64,000 nucleotides of DNA from Lagopus muta. Taxonomy: Eukaryota; Chordata; Aves; Galliformes; Phasianidae. The notes beneath the pieces were generated by a model. The model was not told the DNA's origin, searched no databases, and saw only the letters and a program-made list of their open reading frames with translations. The translations under genes and the position numbers were made by a program. The stretch spans positions 47,150,967-47,214,966 of the forward strand of contig NC_064437.1 in the NCBI RefSeq assembly GCF_023343835.1. Reading direction: 5' to 3'. The first letter of the stretch is position 1; every line of letters starts with the position of its first letter. Below are positions 28,301-38,187 of this stretch, piece by piece.

Positions 28301-29198
28301 CTGCCATAGTGCCTGGATGTTACTGATGATGCATTCAGGAGGATATGAGAACTTGGCATCAGGATGGCAAACTGAGGGTGGGCAAAAGGAGAGAGTAAAC
28401 TGGTGTAGTGTCTCACTGTTTGTGTTCCTAGATCCTGTCCCCAGCATACCAATGGAGCAGCATCCTCAGAAGTCAATAGCATCTGCCCTGCCCCCTTCTC
28501 CTGTGGGGGATGTGAGACCAGCCACCCACCCAGCCCCATTGGAGAAGCCTTCTGAACTGAGTGCTAGTGGTAAGTCCCATTTTCTTCTTTCTGGAAGCAT
28601 CTTCCCAGAATGTGGAAAGCACAGATCTGCTTTTCCTTGCTTTGACCAGCTGTTCTGTGTTGTGGAACCCATTCTGCTTCCAAATGGTTTGGTTATGGCT
28701 GCCTTGCTGAGATTTTTGCGGATAGAGGCAAAGGCAGAATGCTGTGTTTGACACCTGCTCCTCAAGGCCCTTTATGAAGGCATGTAGAAGGGGACAGTCT
28801 GGGGAAAAAGGTCTGAAAAGGTCCCTGAAGCTGATCCTTAGTCTAAATTAAGGCTGAAATTGACTTTGTCCAGGCCTATATAAGAATGTATTTTTCTCTT
28901 CTTTCTTCCAGAGTCTGAGAGAGCTTCTGCACCTGCATCTCCCACTGTCAGCAGCTCTTCCTCTCCTTCTTTCACAGCATCAGCGCCAACAAAGACAAGC
29001 CCCGTTACAGACATACCTCCTACAACAGCACAACCACCACTTATCCTGCAGCCTCTCGCCTCTCCCCTACAGGTTGGGGTCCCGCCTATGGCTCTTCCAA
29101 TCATCCTCAACCCAGCTCTAATAGAAGCCACCTCTCCTGTTCCCCTCTTAGCTACTCCACGGCCCACTGACCCCATGACAACCTCTGAAGTCAATTAG
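487..29198 (+). CDS. GBF1: GBF1, Golgi brefeldin A-resistant Arf GEF (5' end outside window)
   Basis: GBF1 is the large Sec7-family exchange factor that loads GTP on Arf1 at the ER-Golgi interface and cis-Golgi, driving COPI recruitment. Thirty-two coding exons are visible. Their lengths sum to 4,944 bases, an exact multiple of three, giving 1,647 residues plus a TAG stop. Human GBF1 has about 1,859, so roughly 215 N-terminal residues (most of the DCB domain) lie upstream of the window. Domain order fits the family: linker, HUS with its NYDCD box (residues 327-331 of the visible part), Sec7 with catalytic Glu in LPGE (residue 579), HDS1-3, and a Ser/Pro-rich tail ending in TSEVN. Nearly all donors are ordinary GT. 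The donor at 5328 (GTGCTG) is weak. Introns are AT-rich. Exon coordinates are in the domain entries that follow. Confidence 0.97.
2220..2246. repeat. CAT/CGT trinucleotide run
   Basis: ATCATCGTCGTCGTCGTC-type triplets in a GBF1 intron. Confidence 0.8.
4353..4384. repeat. Poly(A) run
   Basis: About 32 consecutive A residues in a GBF1 intron, with no retroposon body recognised upstream. Confidence 0.85.
5701..5782. repeat. Tandem duplication, 42-base unit
   Basis: The unit GGGGAACGTCCCTTCCTATT plus a GA-rich tail occurs twice, starting at 5701 and 5743. It ends about 40 bases before the GBF1 exon acceptor at 5824. Confidence 0.9.
6012..7690 (+). other. GBF1: GBF1 introns around exon 7003-7143 (variable linker)
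   Basis: The coding exon at 7003-7143 is bounded by TTCTGTAG and GTAATA, in phase 1 at both ends. It encodes a poorly conserved linker ([15 protein letters not shown]...) between HUS and Sec7, where human GBF1 also has a low-complexity stretch. It is supported by phase and splice sites more than by homology. The flanking introns (6012-7002 and 7144-7690) contain A- and T-runs and nothing else I recognise. Confidence 0.7.
7691..10325 (+). other. GBF1: GBF1 exon 7691-7779 and following 2.5 kb intron
   Basis: The exon at 7691-7779 encodes [20 protein letters not shown] and ends QIKNKKK, matching the human run-in to the Sec7 domain. The intron at 7780-10325 has only T-runs and an A-rich patch near 9050-9075. 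Short open frames at 9638-9829 and 10042-10296 (minus strand) have no family resemblance. No repeat family was recognised. Confidence 0.85.
11166..11342 (-). mobile_element. CR1 LINE fragment (3' end, minus orientation)
   Basis: A block of about 175 bases opening with AGAATCACCAAGGTTGGAAA and continuing through the GACCTTCAAGATCATGCAGT, CACCACCTCCCCCCTGGGCA and CATTCCAGTGCCTGA segments is typical of the 3' part of chicken-repeat-1 retroposons read on the opposite strand. It lies in a GBF1 intron 80 bases downstream of the catalytic Sec7 exon. It is non-coding and 5'-truncated, as most avian CR1 copies are. Confidence 0.85.
12402..14606 (+). other. GBF1: GBF1 2.2 kb intron between Sec7 exons
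   Basis: This intron runs from donor GTAAGA to acceptor TTGTAG. It is AT-rich, with a G-run at about 12979-12986 and an A-run near 13639-13650. A short open frame at 13794-14033 has no recognisable features. Nothing else seen. Confidence 0.8.
15936..18913 (+). other. GBF1: GBF1 3.0 kb intron carrying a CR1 copy
   Basis: This is the largest intron in the visible part of the gene, from donor GTAAGT to acceptor CCTTTAG. It contains the CR1 insertion at about 17551-18390. Outside that, open frames at 16204-16446, 16693-16935 and 17005-17295 have no recognisable domains or splice-consistent ends, and I treat them as chance. Confidence 0.85.
17551..18390 (-). mobile_element. CR1 LINE, 5'-truncated, with decayed reverse-transcriptase C-terminus
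   Basis: Read on the minus strand this is the 3' portion of a CR1 non-LTR retroposon. Frame 18020-17781 encodes [20 protein letters not shown] and [20 protein letters not shown]. It is followed in the same frame, after an in-frame stop, by [20 protein letters not shown] and [20 protein letters not shown], the standard end of the CR1 reverse-transcriptase ORF. Upstream similarity ([10 protein letters not shown]) continues in another frame (18178-17978), so there is at least one frameshift. The 3' end reaches CCTATGATTC, the usual CR1 terminus. The element is not mobile. Confidence 0.92.
21050..21074. repeat. (TA)n microsatellite
   Basis: About eleven TA steps in a GBF1 intron. Confidence 0.85.
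21250..25246 (+). other. GBF1: GBF1 exons 21250-21344, 21815-21968, 22189-22411, 24004-24164, 24441-24687, 25047-25246: HDS2 region
   Basis: These exons encode [20 protein letters not shown], then [80 protein letters not shown], and a basic/acidic linker [20 protein letters not shown] ending in [10 protein letters not shown]. Junction phases 2, 0, 1, 0, 1 and 0 join. The Ser-rich stretch around [20 protein letters not shown] corresponds to a known regulatory, phosphorylated region of mammalian GBF1; that role is carried over from the family and not shown here. Confidence 0.95.
22412..24003 (+). other. GBF1: GBF1 1.6 kb intron
   Basis: The intron runs from donor GTAAGA after ARADNDTG to acceptor CTTGAAG before AQSDSE. 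It contains an imperfect A-run at about 23039-23066 and T-rich patches near 23185-23215. Nothing else recognised. Confidence 0.8.
26102..29198 (+). other. GBF1: GBF1 exons 26102-26252, 26623-26753, 27076-27177, 27707-27820, 28054-28231, 28432-28569, 28912-29198: HDS3 and C-terminal tail
   Basis: These exons encode [20 protein letters not shown], then [60 protein letters not shown], the [13 protein letters not shown] segment, and a Pro/Ser-rich tail. The tail's last part ([20 protein letters not shown]) is conserved and ends [12 protein letters not shown] with TAG at 29196-29198. The middle of the tail (28432-29000) diverges from human, as expected for a disordered region. Phases 1, 0, 0, 0, 1 and 1 join. 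Confidence 0.95.
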
Positions 29199-30550
29199 CT
29201 TGAAGGTATCTGAGAACTGTCTGCTGAGGAGGCTCTGGCAGAGGATGCTGGCCAAATGTTCTCTGATATCAAGCATGTTTGATTTAGAAGATGATGCTAA
29301 CCTGCACAGAAGGCAGCTGCAGCAAACCCCCAGAGCATATCACATTTGTTCCTTACTAGCGGCAACTGCCAAGAAATTCCTGACTGCTCCCTTCTTGGTA
29401 TCCAGTTCCACTGACCAATCTCCTTCCTGCCTTCACGATCTCAGGGACCAGGCAACACCCACACCCAGCAGCCTGGGACCAAGCTGCCAATGTGTCATCT
29501 GGTGAAAAGGGAAGACACATTGATTTAACACTGGAGAGGGACAACAGTATAGGACTGCCTCTCAGATTGTTCAGTTCAATCCCTGGACAATTCCCCAGCT
29601 GTTTCCTGGCTTTCCTGCTTCTGGCCGCACTGCTTTATTTGGGCTGTGGGTATGCCTGGGCTCAGCAGGTTGAAAATTTTGTGTAGAGGATTGCTCACAG
29701 TGTAGTTTCCAGCTTGCTATGCAGGGCTTCTTGTATGCTGTAGCCATATGCTTTCCTTCTGCAACGTGGATTGCAATAATTCCCTGACCAGTTAGGGAGC
29801 AGGGGAGCCTGGTAGGCAGTGCTGCCTTCCTCCTCTCCTCCTACGTAAAGACCGTCTGGTGGGCAGAGCAAATTCAGGAGCCTCTACCTAGTTAATCAGA
29901 TTAGGAGGAAATGCAGAGCCCTGTAATGTCAGAGCAGAGCACCATGGCCATCTCTCCAGCAGCACTTGGGGAGCTACTCCCCTTGGGTTGCACAGCAGTG
30001 CTGCATTGTCCACCACTTGCTTCGTTGGCCCAGAGTTGTCCCCTCCTCTTCACTCAGAGAAGATGCTGAGATCAGTGGCACCTGCTGGCAGATGCCCAGC
30101 AAGTCTGCTGTGCTGAGGAGCAGCTTTCTTTTGGCAGCTCCTGCAAAGATTGCACCTTTATGCATTTTCTGGTTGTCGGGAGCCCACCTCCTTTTCTACC
30201 CGGGGTCTCCTGCAGCTGATAGTCATCATTCCTGTGCTTCTGTCTTGCAGCAAGGATGTCCTGCTCTTCCATCCTCTCATGTCCAGAGCAGAGCTGGCTG
30301 GCTGCCTGGCAAGCACTGCATCTCAGTTCTTCCTCCTCTCTGAATTAGTTGGCTAAATTCTCAGTAATACCAATCTCAGAAATCCCACTGGTGACTGGGA
30401 GGGACACAGGCATCAACTCCAACCCAGTGTATGCTGTACTGAGAGAAACCCAAGGTTGGGGTGGGAGTACAGCCAGTGTACATATGGGGTAAATGGCTTA
30501 CAAATCCAATGGACTTTTTACAGTGTAATAAATACATCCTGTAAATGAGT
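29199..30550 (+). other. GBF1: GBF1 3' UTR
   Basis: About 1.35 kb lies between the GBF1 stop and a canonical AATAAA at 30527-30532. Open frames inside it (for example 29966-30343) are not supported by homology or splice sites. No splice acceptor/donor pair suggests another exon. Confidence 0.75.
30527..30532 (+). terminator. GBF1: Poly(A) signal AATAAA, GBF1
   Basis: This is the canonical hexamer in GTGTAATAAATACATCC, followed within 30-50 bases by the T/G-rich stretch GTGTTGCAAACCTTTTCTGT. It is the first AATAAA after the GBF1 stop codon. Confidence 0.75.
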
Positions 30551-33430
30551 GCTCTAGTGTTGCAAACCTTTTCTGTTGTAATTTTTTGGCCCAGAGCTTT
30601 GAGAAGAGGGGAGTTGAATTATCAAGGGTGCTGCACCTTTCCACCAACCCAGTGGCTCGGCACTCTCTAACAAAGTGAGGGGGAGCATGGATGAACTTGT
30701 CCTAACAGCTGGTTGGTTCCTCTGCAGGCTGCAGTGAAGACAAGCCATGCAGAGGCTAAGTAGAAAAGGTTCCAGCATAGTTAAAAAGGAGCTGTAAGAT
30801 CAGTGCTGCACAGCCAGGACTGAAGGAAGAAGGCAAGGGCTGAAGAGCAGGTGCCCTGCAACATCTCGGCATACAGCCCCCTCTGTGACATGTCTGCCTG
30901 CCCTTCTATCTGTTGCGGAAGAACTCCTCATTTGCACTGACAGGACTCTGGGTCAGCAGGAGATCTGGAGTCTTCCAGAGCTAGTCCTTGCATGGATGGC
31001 GGCAACCACAGTTGCTTCCCTCATGGTGCTTTCTGCTTTGTGTCGTAGCAAGATGCACACAGTGCCTTTAGAGCTGTGCAAGGCATCAGTGCCTTCTGTT
31101 CTCGGAGAATTCCAGAAGACTTACAAGCTTGATAACGAGTTTTAAGAAGTTGGAATTTGTTTAAATTTCATGGGCAAAGGTCTAAATATTGCGTAATGGA
31201 AGTGTGACACGCAAGCTAGGAAAGTCCCGTCCATAAATCCTGGTTCTTTTCCCCATTCCACCTTTTCTGAGGTATTTTCATCCAGTCAACCTTCTTCAGC
31301 CTCCACTGCTTCGAAACTTATGGTCCTTCCTGCCCTCAGATATTTTCCTTCATGTATTTGAATTCTTGCACTGCCTGCCCATGGTGCTTCTATAACCTAT
31401 CTGCCCTGTACTTTCAAGCCTTGACTTCGATTTACAGCTCTGTTTTTCTAAGCTGCCTGCTGAAACCTTTAGATGATTAACTCTTTGTAAACCATTACTC
31501 AATTCTAAAGTGCCTTTGTGTGAGCACTGCTGCCCTCTGATCCCTGGACACTTGGCCAGCCCTTGGACTGCTTGATGTGCTGTCACGTCGTGGCAAAGCC
31601 CAGCACTTGCTGCTGCCTGACGATAGTTGTTTTGGGGACGCTGTGTTTCAAACTGTTTGCAAACACGCTCTGTATTTGCTACATTTTAATTCAGACAATT
31701 GTGGTGCAAAGCAAAAGCTAGCAGAGGGAAACTGCAGGAAATGGGACTGGAATGTAAAGAATGTAGGATAGAAAGACAAAATTATGCTTTAGACAGTCTT
31801 TGCTAAACTGCAGATAGGAATGGACAGAAAAATAGATTCATTTCAGTGTTGTTTGGATTTTGTGATAAGGAGGATTTTGTGTGTTACGGAAAGAAACAAC
31901 CAGAGAAATTGCTTGTTCTAGTGTGAGCTGAAGGAGAAGAGGAACGAGCTGGCAGGTTAGTGTGTGCTTGAGACCATTCTAGTGACCGAGCTGCCTTGAA
32001 CCCTCTGGGACAGCGTGGGGCCAGCAGCTGCTGGGGAGGAGGGGAGGTCCTGGCGCTGGCCCTGGGGTTTGTCCCAGCGTACACTTCTTCAGACTTGGAC
32101 TTCTTTCTCATTTTTACGGGTCTGACTCACTGTTGTTCCAGAGGATGCTGGACAGACATCACAGCAGTTGGGGTTTGCTTGCCTCTTGCCGTTCCAATGT
32201 ACATACACCAAGAACTTCTGCAGCTGAAATGGAGCAGGCATAAATGTCAGCGATCAGCATATGTCAATAGGACAGCTTACTGTGAAGCTTTCTAATGAAA
32301 AAAAGCCCTATTTAAAAGATAAGCTGTGGCTGCAAAACATAAATTCGGCACTGAAACTTCAAGTGCAGACTCTGAAGCGCTGCAGCTTTTAATCAGATGC
32401 ACTGTGGAAATAACAATAATGGCCAAGCAGCAAGTGTGCTAGGCTGCCCTGCTGTGCAGGTACGAGGTCAGTGAGGTGCGCCTCGCTCCTGGAGCTGCCG
32501 GCGGCTGAGCTCCCTTGGAAAATCTGCTCTTGTTCAAGCCAGATGCTTCCTGAAACTGCAGTCCCCGCTGCTCCGTACCACCTGTGCGTGCAGAGCAGCC
32601 AGCTTGGCTTTGCTCTGCCCATCCCCATTGTCCAGGAACAATCCCAGCCCCGCAGAGCTGCTGGAGGCCACAGCAGCTGCAGCGCTGCCCAGCGTCCCCA
32701 CAGTGGGTGGCATTGTTCTGCTGCCGCCGCCATGCAGAGGGCTGAGGCGGGCAGCAAGGACGGCAGTGGGGGGGGAGTGCGGCCTAGTAATGGAGTGGCA
32801 GAGGATTGCGTCCCACGGTGAAAGCTTGGTGAGATGCTGCGCTCAAAATCATGGAGTGAGCACGGACCTTTGAGGAGCTCCGTGTGGACTGCAGTTCAGA
32901 TTTTTGGGAAGATCTTCACGAGCAGCTGGGCCCAGTGTGCAGTGCAGCACCCTGTGTTGCATAACCTCTGCTGGAGCGAGGTGGGGGCACAGGTAGGGCA
33001 CGGCACAGCCTGCTTCCCGCTGCTCCTCACCTGCAGCGTGGTGCTGCTGGGCCCTGCCAGGGCCCGCACACCCACTGGCAACAGGAAGGCTGGGGGCCTG
33101 CAGCCACACGCCTGGGGCAGCAGGAGGGTGTGCTGGGATGGGGTGCAAGCAGGAAATGTGGCTGCTGCTGCCATGGCACGACTCGGCTGAACAGCCAGGG
33201 CCGCTGTGCTTCCCCTTCTGTGTGCAAGTCCACCAGTTAAGAAAAACAGAAACTTTGCTGTGCGGTGGGACTGAGGGGCTGCAGTCAGCCCTCAGGAAGG
33301 GTCAGGGCAGGAGACTGTGGTATGTGTTACACAGCTGGCAGGGGGACGAGATCAGCGGCCGGGCTGCCGTGAGCCCTGTTCCCGCGTATGCCAATGCACA
33401 GGGAAGAGGAGGGAAGTGAGAGACGTCCTC
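30551..33430. other. Intergenic spacer between GBF1 and the TMEM150A-like gene
   Basis: This spacer of about 2.9 kb becomes progressively GC-richer from about 32.4 kb. Several open frames of 60-120 codons on both strands near 32.4-33.2 kb reflect low stop-codon frequency; none shows a known domain. No repeat family or RNA gene was recognised. Confidence 0.6.
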
Positions 33431-33869
33431 CCGGCCCTGCTGCTCCGCGGTGCACAAGCTCTGCGCGGGGAGCTGCGCCTGCCGTAGGCGGGGTGGTATC
33501 GGAGGTACGGAGCATCGCTCTGGCGGGGAGGACTCCGTGCGCGCCCGCTCTGTGCCCGCCGCCCCGCTCCGTGCCCCGCCGCTCGCTGGCCGGCGGCGCT
33601 GCCGCCACGTGGCGCCCGGGGTCGGGCCGGGCGAGCGCCGCTCCGCGCTGCCCGCCGGGCGGGGCGGGCTCTGCCGCCGAGTGGGACCCTGCGGGGCGGA
33701 GCCGGGCCGTCCCGTCCCGGCGCGGAGCGGCGGTGCCGACCTCGCTCCTCCCGGCCCCGGCCCCGGCCCCGAGGCGGGCGCTGCCCATGGGGAGCGCGGC
33801 CCGTCGGCGGCCCGGCAGCACGAGACCCCGGCGCTCGGCCCCGGCCCGCGGGGCGTACCTGGCCCCGCC
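33431..33869 (+). promoter_or_regulatory. CpG-island promoter and 5' UTR of the TMEM150A-like gene
   Basis: This block is very GC- and CpG-rich with no TATA box, and continues into intron 1. It includes a short GGCCCC tandem (three units, about 33753-33770). An upstream ATG at 33787 opens a frame that overlaps the main ATG in a different phase, so it could lower translation if it is in the transcript. The transcription start is not determinable from sequence alone. Confidence 0.7.
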
Positions 33870-36800
33870 ATGCCCGCCTGGGCCATCCTGCCCGTCATGC
33901 TACCCGCCTTCACGATCACCGGCATGTGGATCGTGTGAGTACCCCGCGGCTGCTCCCGCCGCACCCCCGCAACGCCCGTCCGCGGCTCCGGTTCGGGGGC
34001 TGCAGAGTCCCGCCCGCCCCGGTGCCCGCCCGGCGCCGGGGTGCTCAGGGCGGGAGAGCACGCCGGTTTCATCGCTCGTGCGGGGCACGGGCTGTCACCG
34101 CTGTCGGCCCGCCTGCTCCGACTCGGCCCGGGCTGGCGGCCGTCACCCCGGCTGCCCCGATCTCCGGGGCCAGTAGTGCGGTGCCGCTGGCACCGGACGA
34201 GGGCTTTCCCCAGGTGAGGGCTGCCCCGCGCGGTGTCCCGCTGTTCGCTCCCCTGTTACGTGGCACCCAGGGCTCCGCGGGGCTCCTCTCACCCGTGCCT
34301 TCCCTTGACCCGTCTGTCCCAACGGCTGCAGCGGTGTGAGCTGCGCGGGGCTGCCGGTGGGCTGGGCCGACCTGTGCCCGAGGTGGCACACGGTGACGAG
34401 CAAGGTGCTAGAAACGGGCAGTGCCGGTGGGGCTCCCCCTGCTCACACGTTCTCTCGCGCTGCCGCAAGGCTGCCTGCTGTGGCGAGCCCACCTCGTCCC
34501 CCACCTGCCTGCTGCTGCTTCTTCGTGCTGTACCTGCGTTTATCCAACGCCGCGGTGAGGAGCTGAGCGAGGCTGATCTGCACGTGGGGCTCTACCGGCA
34601 CCGGGCCGCTTCTCCAGACTGCCCCGAGCCCGTGGCAGCGGGAGTGCGGGCGGCGGGGAGGGGACGGGCCACCGGAGCAGCCATGGGAGCAGCCTTGGCT
34701 GCGCAGGACCCCAGCAGAAGGCAGGGTCGGGGCGCTGACAGGGCCCGGCCCAGCGGGGAGCTCTGGCGCATATATGGGCTCGGCCGCTTACAGGGACACG
34801 GTTCCTACTCAGGGCAGCCAGGGGAAGGCAGTGTGCAGTGCCCTGCAGGCAGCCCCGGAGCAGTGCCCAGGTTCATAGCCGTGACTCCGCTCTCATTTTC
34901 CCCAGGTATGCCATGGCACTCTCCAACAACCACATCTGCCCTGTGCACAACTGGTAAGGTTGGGGCGGCAGGGCCCCAGTAACACGAGGGGACCAGAGGT
35001 CCCCTCCAGACATCACCTGCTTTACCCCTGGGGGTTGAGTGTGGAACCACACGGGGATGCACCGCTTGCAAGGTTGAGCACCACGCTGCTGAGCCTTGAG
35101 TTCAGCCAAGCAGGGCTGCAGCCAGCCCCCACTGCACGGTGGCCCGGCTTTGCTGCCCTGTGTGTGGGGACAAAACACTGAGCATGGAAAAAGCGTAAAA
35201 CGAGCGGCCGGGGAGTTGCAGAGGGCCTTGTGTCTCCATGGGGAGGCTGAGCCCTGCTTGCTGGAGGTCAACCTGTGGTGCCGGTGGGGCTGCAGAGTGC
35301 ACCCGGCTGTGCCTGGGCTGGGGATGTGCACTGGAAAGGGACCTGTCAGCTTGCTGTGCCACCCCAAATCTACCCAGAAAACCTGAGTTAATTCTCACTA
35401 GAGAGCTTGAAGGAGGGAAAAAAAAAACAACTGCTGCTGTTTCCTGTCTGATGGCTTATTCTGTCTTGGGAAGAATGTGTTTGTCTCTGTGGCATAAACA
35501 GACGTTAATGATGAATAATGCTTCCGAACTTCAGGCTGCTTGCCTTAAAAAAAAAATGAAAAGCTCCCAAACCAAACAGCACCACAAGGGCAGGCCTTGA
35601 GGCTCCACGCCTCACTCGGGCTTGCGGTTGGAAAACAAAGCCACCAGTAAATGAGGAGACAGAAAACACACAGCGGGACCGGCCCAGCCCTTCCCAAACC
35701 TCCATCCTGTTTAACCATGTGCTGGCTGAGCTGCTTTGGCTGCAGGCGGGTGCCGTGGGCTCTGCGGCTGTGTGGTGGGGGCACCGGGGTGACCCAGGTG
35801 GGGCTCCTCTCGTGGGACCTTTGGCTCCCCAGCCCATCCATTGCTCTCTACAGGAACTACAACCAGTCGTGCGGCCTGGACAGCCCCGGCTCCTGCTGCA
35901 CTCTGGATCACATCCCACTGGTCAGGTGAGGGCAGCAGGGGCCTGGAAAGGGCTGGGCGGGGGCTTGGGGTCATCCTTGAGCAGGTCCCAGGAGGACCTT
36001 GCAGCCTGGTGACGCTGCTGAGGGCTGCCCTGTCTTGTCCCCACAGCAAGTGTGGCACCCTGCCTCCTGAGAGCTGCTTCTTCAGCCTCATCTGCAGCCT
36101 GGGCTCCTTCATGGGTGAGTGTGGCACCAGGCTGGGAGTGGGCTCTGTGTGGTGCCAATCTGATGCCTGCTGGCATCAGGGTCTGCATTGGTGCAGACAG
36201 GTGCTGTCTCCATCCCACAGTGATCCTGGTGGGGCTGCTTAGGTACGCCCATGTCCTGGAGCACGTTGGGCCATCGCTTCTCAATACCCTGGGGCTGGCT
36301 GCCGGCTGGATCTGTGCTGCTGGGCTCACAATGGTGGGCAACTTCCAGGTAAGGCTGCAGGGTGGAAAAGGGCCAGGCAGGGCTGAGATGGGGGACAGGG
36401 AGCATGGGGGGGGGGGGAGGGAGTGAGCAGGCCTGGCTGTGTCCAGCTGCTGCAGGGGGTTGTGGTGGCGGATGAAATGGGACCTGGGGTCGTTCCATTC
36501 TGTCTGCTTGCTCCTTTGCTCAGCTCTGGGTCGTGTCCTTCTCTGGGCACTGGGGTTGCTCCTTGCTGTGGCTCTGGGCTGTGCTCCTTATCTCAGGAAG
36601 CAAATGCCAAGGCCACAGTCTGCTGCTGTGTGCTGGGCAGGGTCAGGAGGTGGTGCTGCGAGCACACCTCGGTGGTGCCCCGATCATCCCCCGCTGACAC
36701 TCTACGTATTCCATGCCCGCAGGTGGATCACGCCAAGGTGCTGCACTACATTGGGGCAGGGGTGGCCTTTCCCACCAGCATGCTGTTCGTCTTCCTGCAG

Positions 36801-37651
36801 TCCGTCCTCACATACCGTGCGGCCAAGACCCGCGGGCACTACTGGACCGGCCACCTGCGCAGCATCCTCACGGCCATGGCTTTTGTCACCCTCGTCTTCA
36901 GTATCCTTCTCCAGGCCCTGTGATCTGGGCAGAGACAGGCTCCAGACTGATGCCGTGTGGTCTGGGGATATGGCAGCCTGGCAGGGCTCCAGCCGTGTGC
37001 TGGGAGGAGCCAGGAACCAGCTGTTTTTATTAACAGGTATTTTGAGCCCTTGGCAATGCACAGTCTGAATTAGCTAAAGCAGTGCCCTGGCAAAGCTGAG
37101 GCTGACACAAGCAGAGCACAGAAGCACTTTGTGCAGGTGCCCAGCATAGGAAAACCACAGCAGCCTGCAGGCAGGGCACAGCCCTTGGTCCACACTGGGG
37201 CTTCAGACCACCTGCGGGCAGGGCCCTGTGCGAGGGGCAGTGCTATGTGGCTGTGGCTGTGCAGGGGCTGGGAGTGGGTTGGGGAGCAGCACAAGTCACA
37301 GGGGCTGGAGGAGAGGAAGAACACAGGGACCTTTTGAGGTTTTGGGGTGGTGCGATTGTGCAGAGGGTGCTGTCCTCTGTGGGTATCTGGGATATGGCCG
37401 TGGTTTCCTTGACCAGCACAACCTTGGGTGGTGTGTTCTTCATCCAGGAGAGCTTCGTGCTGCAGCATGTGGCTGCCCTGTGCGAGTGGGTGTTCATCAT
37501 TGATGTCCTTGTCTTCTATGGCACCTTCACTTTTGAATTTGGGGCCATCTCCACAGACACCTTTCTGGTGCTGCTGAAGGCAAGCCGGGCCCCCAAGAGC
37601 CACAAAGGGGAGGACAGCCTGCCTGGCGCAGAGGGGCTGCCCATGCTTTGA
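33870..37651 (+). CDS. TMEM150A-like six-span membrane protein (DRAM/TMEM150/Sfk1 family)
   Basis: Seven exons (33870-33934, 34906-34953, 35854-35925, 36047-36114, 36221-36348, 36723-36900, 37428-37651) join in phase into 260 residues; human TMEM150A has about 271. The start ATG is in a good context (CCGCCATGC). Predicted membrane spans lie near residues 4-26, 72-92, 105-125, 133-158, 172-192 and 200-222. The first extracellular/luminal loop has several cysteines and an NQS glycosylation site. Family hallmarks include [32 protein letters not shown], and [18 protein letters not shown]. Mammalian TMEM150A acts with EFR3 and PI4KA to control plasma-membrane PI4P; the same role here is inference. 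It matches TMEM150A better than TMEM150B or C, but whether it is the orthologue or a separate paralogue is unresolved. The last intron is unusual and is listed separately. Confidence 0.88.
33935..35853 (+). other. Introns 1 and 2 of the TMEM150A-like gene
   Basis: Intron 1 (33935-34905) starts inside the CpG island and stays GC-rich. Intron 2 (34954-35853) is unremarkable, with A-runs near 35419 and 35548. The 48-base exon between them (34906-34953) is short but keeps phase and family residues ([16 protein letters not shown]). No other feature seen. Confidence 0.75.
36901..37427 (+). other. U12-type (minor spliceosome) intron with non-AG 3' end
   Basis: The donor at 36901 reads GTATCCTT, the full U12 5' splice consensus. 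Near the other end TTCCTTGAC (37405-37413) matches the U12 branch-point consensus TTCCTTRAY. The upstream exon ends in phase 1 (GTC TTC A). The only join that restores the family reading ..[10 protein letters not shown].. starts the last exon at 37428, fifteen bases after the branch A and preceded by GG. The only nearby AG (37415-37416) is three bases past the branch A and gives the wrong frame. In-frame alternatives would end in TG (exon start 37431) or AA (37422). Confidence 0.7.
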
Positions 37652-37694
37652 GCTCCGTGCCACGAGCATCTCCCTATCTAGTGCCTCTGGGTGC

Positions 37695-37728
37695 AGTGTG
37701 TGTGTGTGCGTGCGTGTGCACGTGGTGC
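37695..37728. repeat. (TG)n-type microsatellite
   Basis: An imperfect GT/GC alternation in the 3' UTR of the TMEM150A-like gene. Confidence 0.8.
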
Positions 37729-38011
37729 TCTGTACCTGCCCTCCCACCTGGGGCTGCAGCCCATATCCCTGCCCAAGGGCTGGGCCTGCCTCTTCTCGGC
37801 TGCCAGACACAATCAGGATCCCTCTGCCCAGGCTCTGGCCATTGGCTTCCCTGGGATGTCTCTACATTCCACGCTCCTTATCAGCCAGCATGGGAGGTCT
37901 TGCAGGGCTACAGCTTCTTGGGGTCTGGCCAGGGTGTGCAAGTCTTGTGTGGCCCCTGCTGTCCCCAGGGCTCGTGGGAGGGTGCTGAGTGGGTGTGTGT
38001 GGACATAGAGC

Positions 38012-38053
38012 TACGTATATGTATATATATATGTATATATACACATACTATAT
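38012..38053. repeat. (TA)n-rich microsatellite
   Basis: Alternating TA with some TG/CA steps, in the same 3' UTR. Confidence 0.8.
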
Positions 38054-38187
38054 AGTTTTCCCTGTCCCTTGAGAGGGGTGGTTGCTGCTGCTGTGCGCGT
38101 TGATCAGGTCGTGCTTTCCGACCAGCTCACAATCGGCCTAGAACCCACCGGTCTGTGTAGTTCAAAGAGGATTTTTATATATAATAT

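Noticed and set aside
33388-34176. 262-codon plus-strand frame over the TMEM150A-like promoter
   Set aside because: Pro/Ala/Arg-rich CpG-island frame that ignores the clear exon 1 start and donor.
36423-36923. Reading frame running on to a stop at 36921-36923 as the end of the TMEM150A-like protein
   Set aside because: It passes straight through a consensus U12 donor, and the conserved C-terminal part of the family is found intact at 37428-37651.
36723-36923. Treating the U12 donor as TATCC after FSx (exon end at 36901)
   Set aside because: It would add several residues not present in the family and loses the consensus GTATCCTT start.
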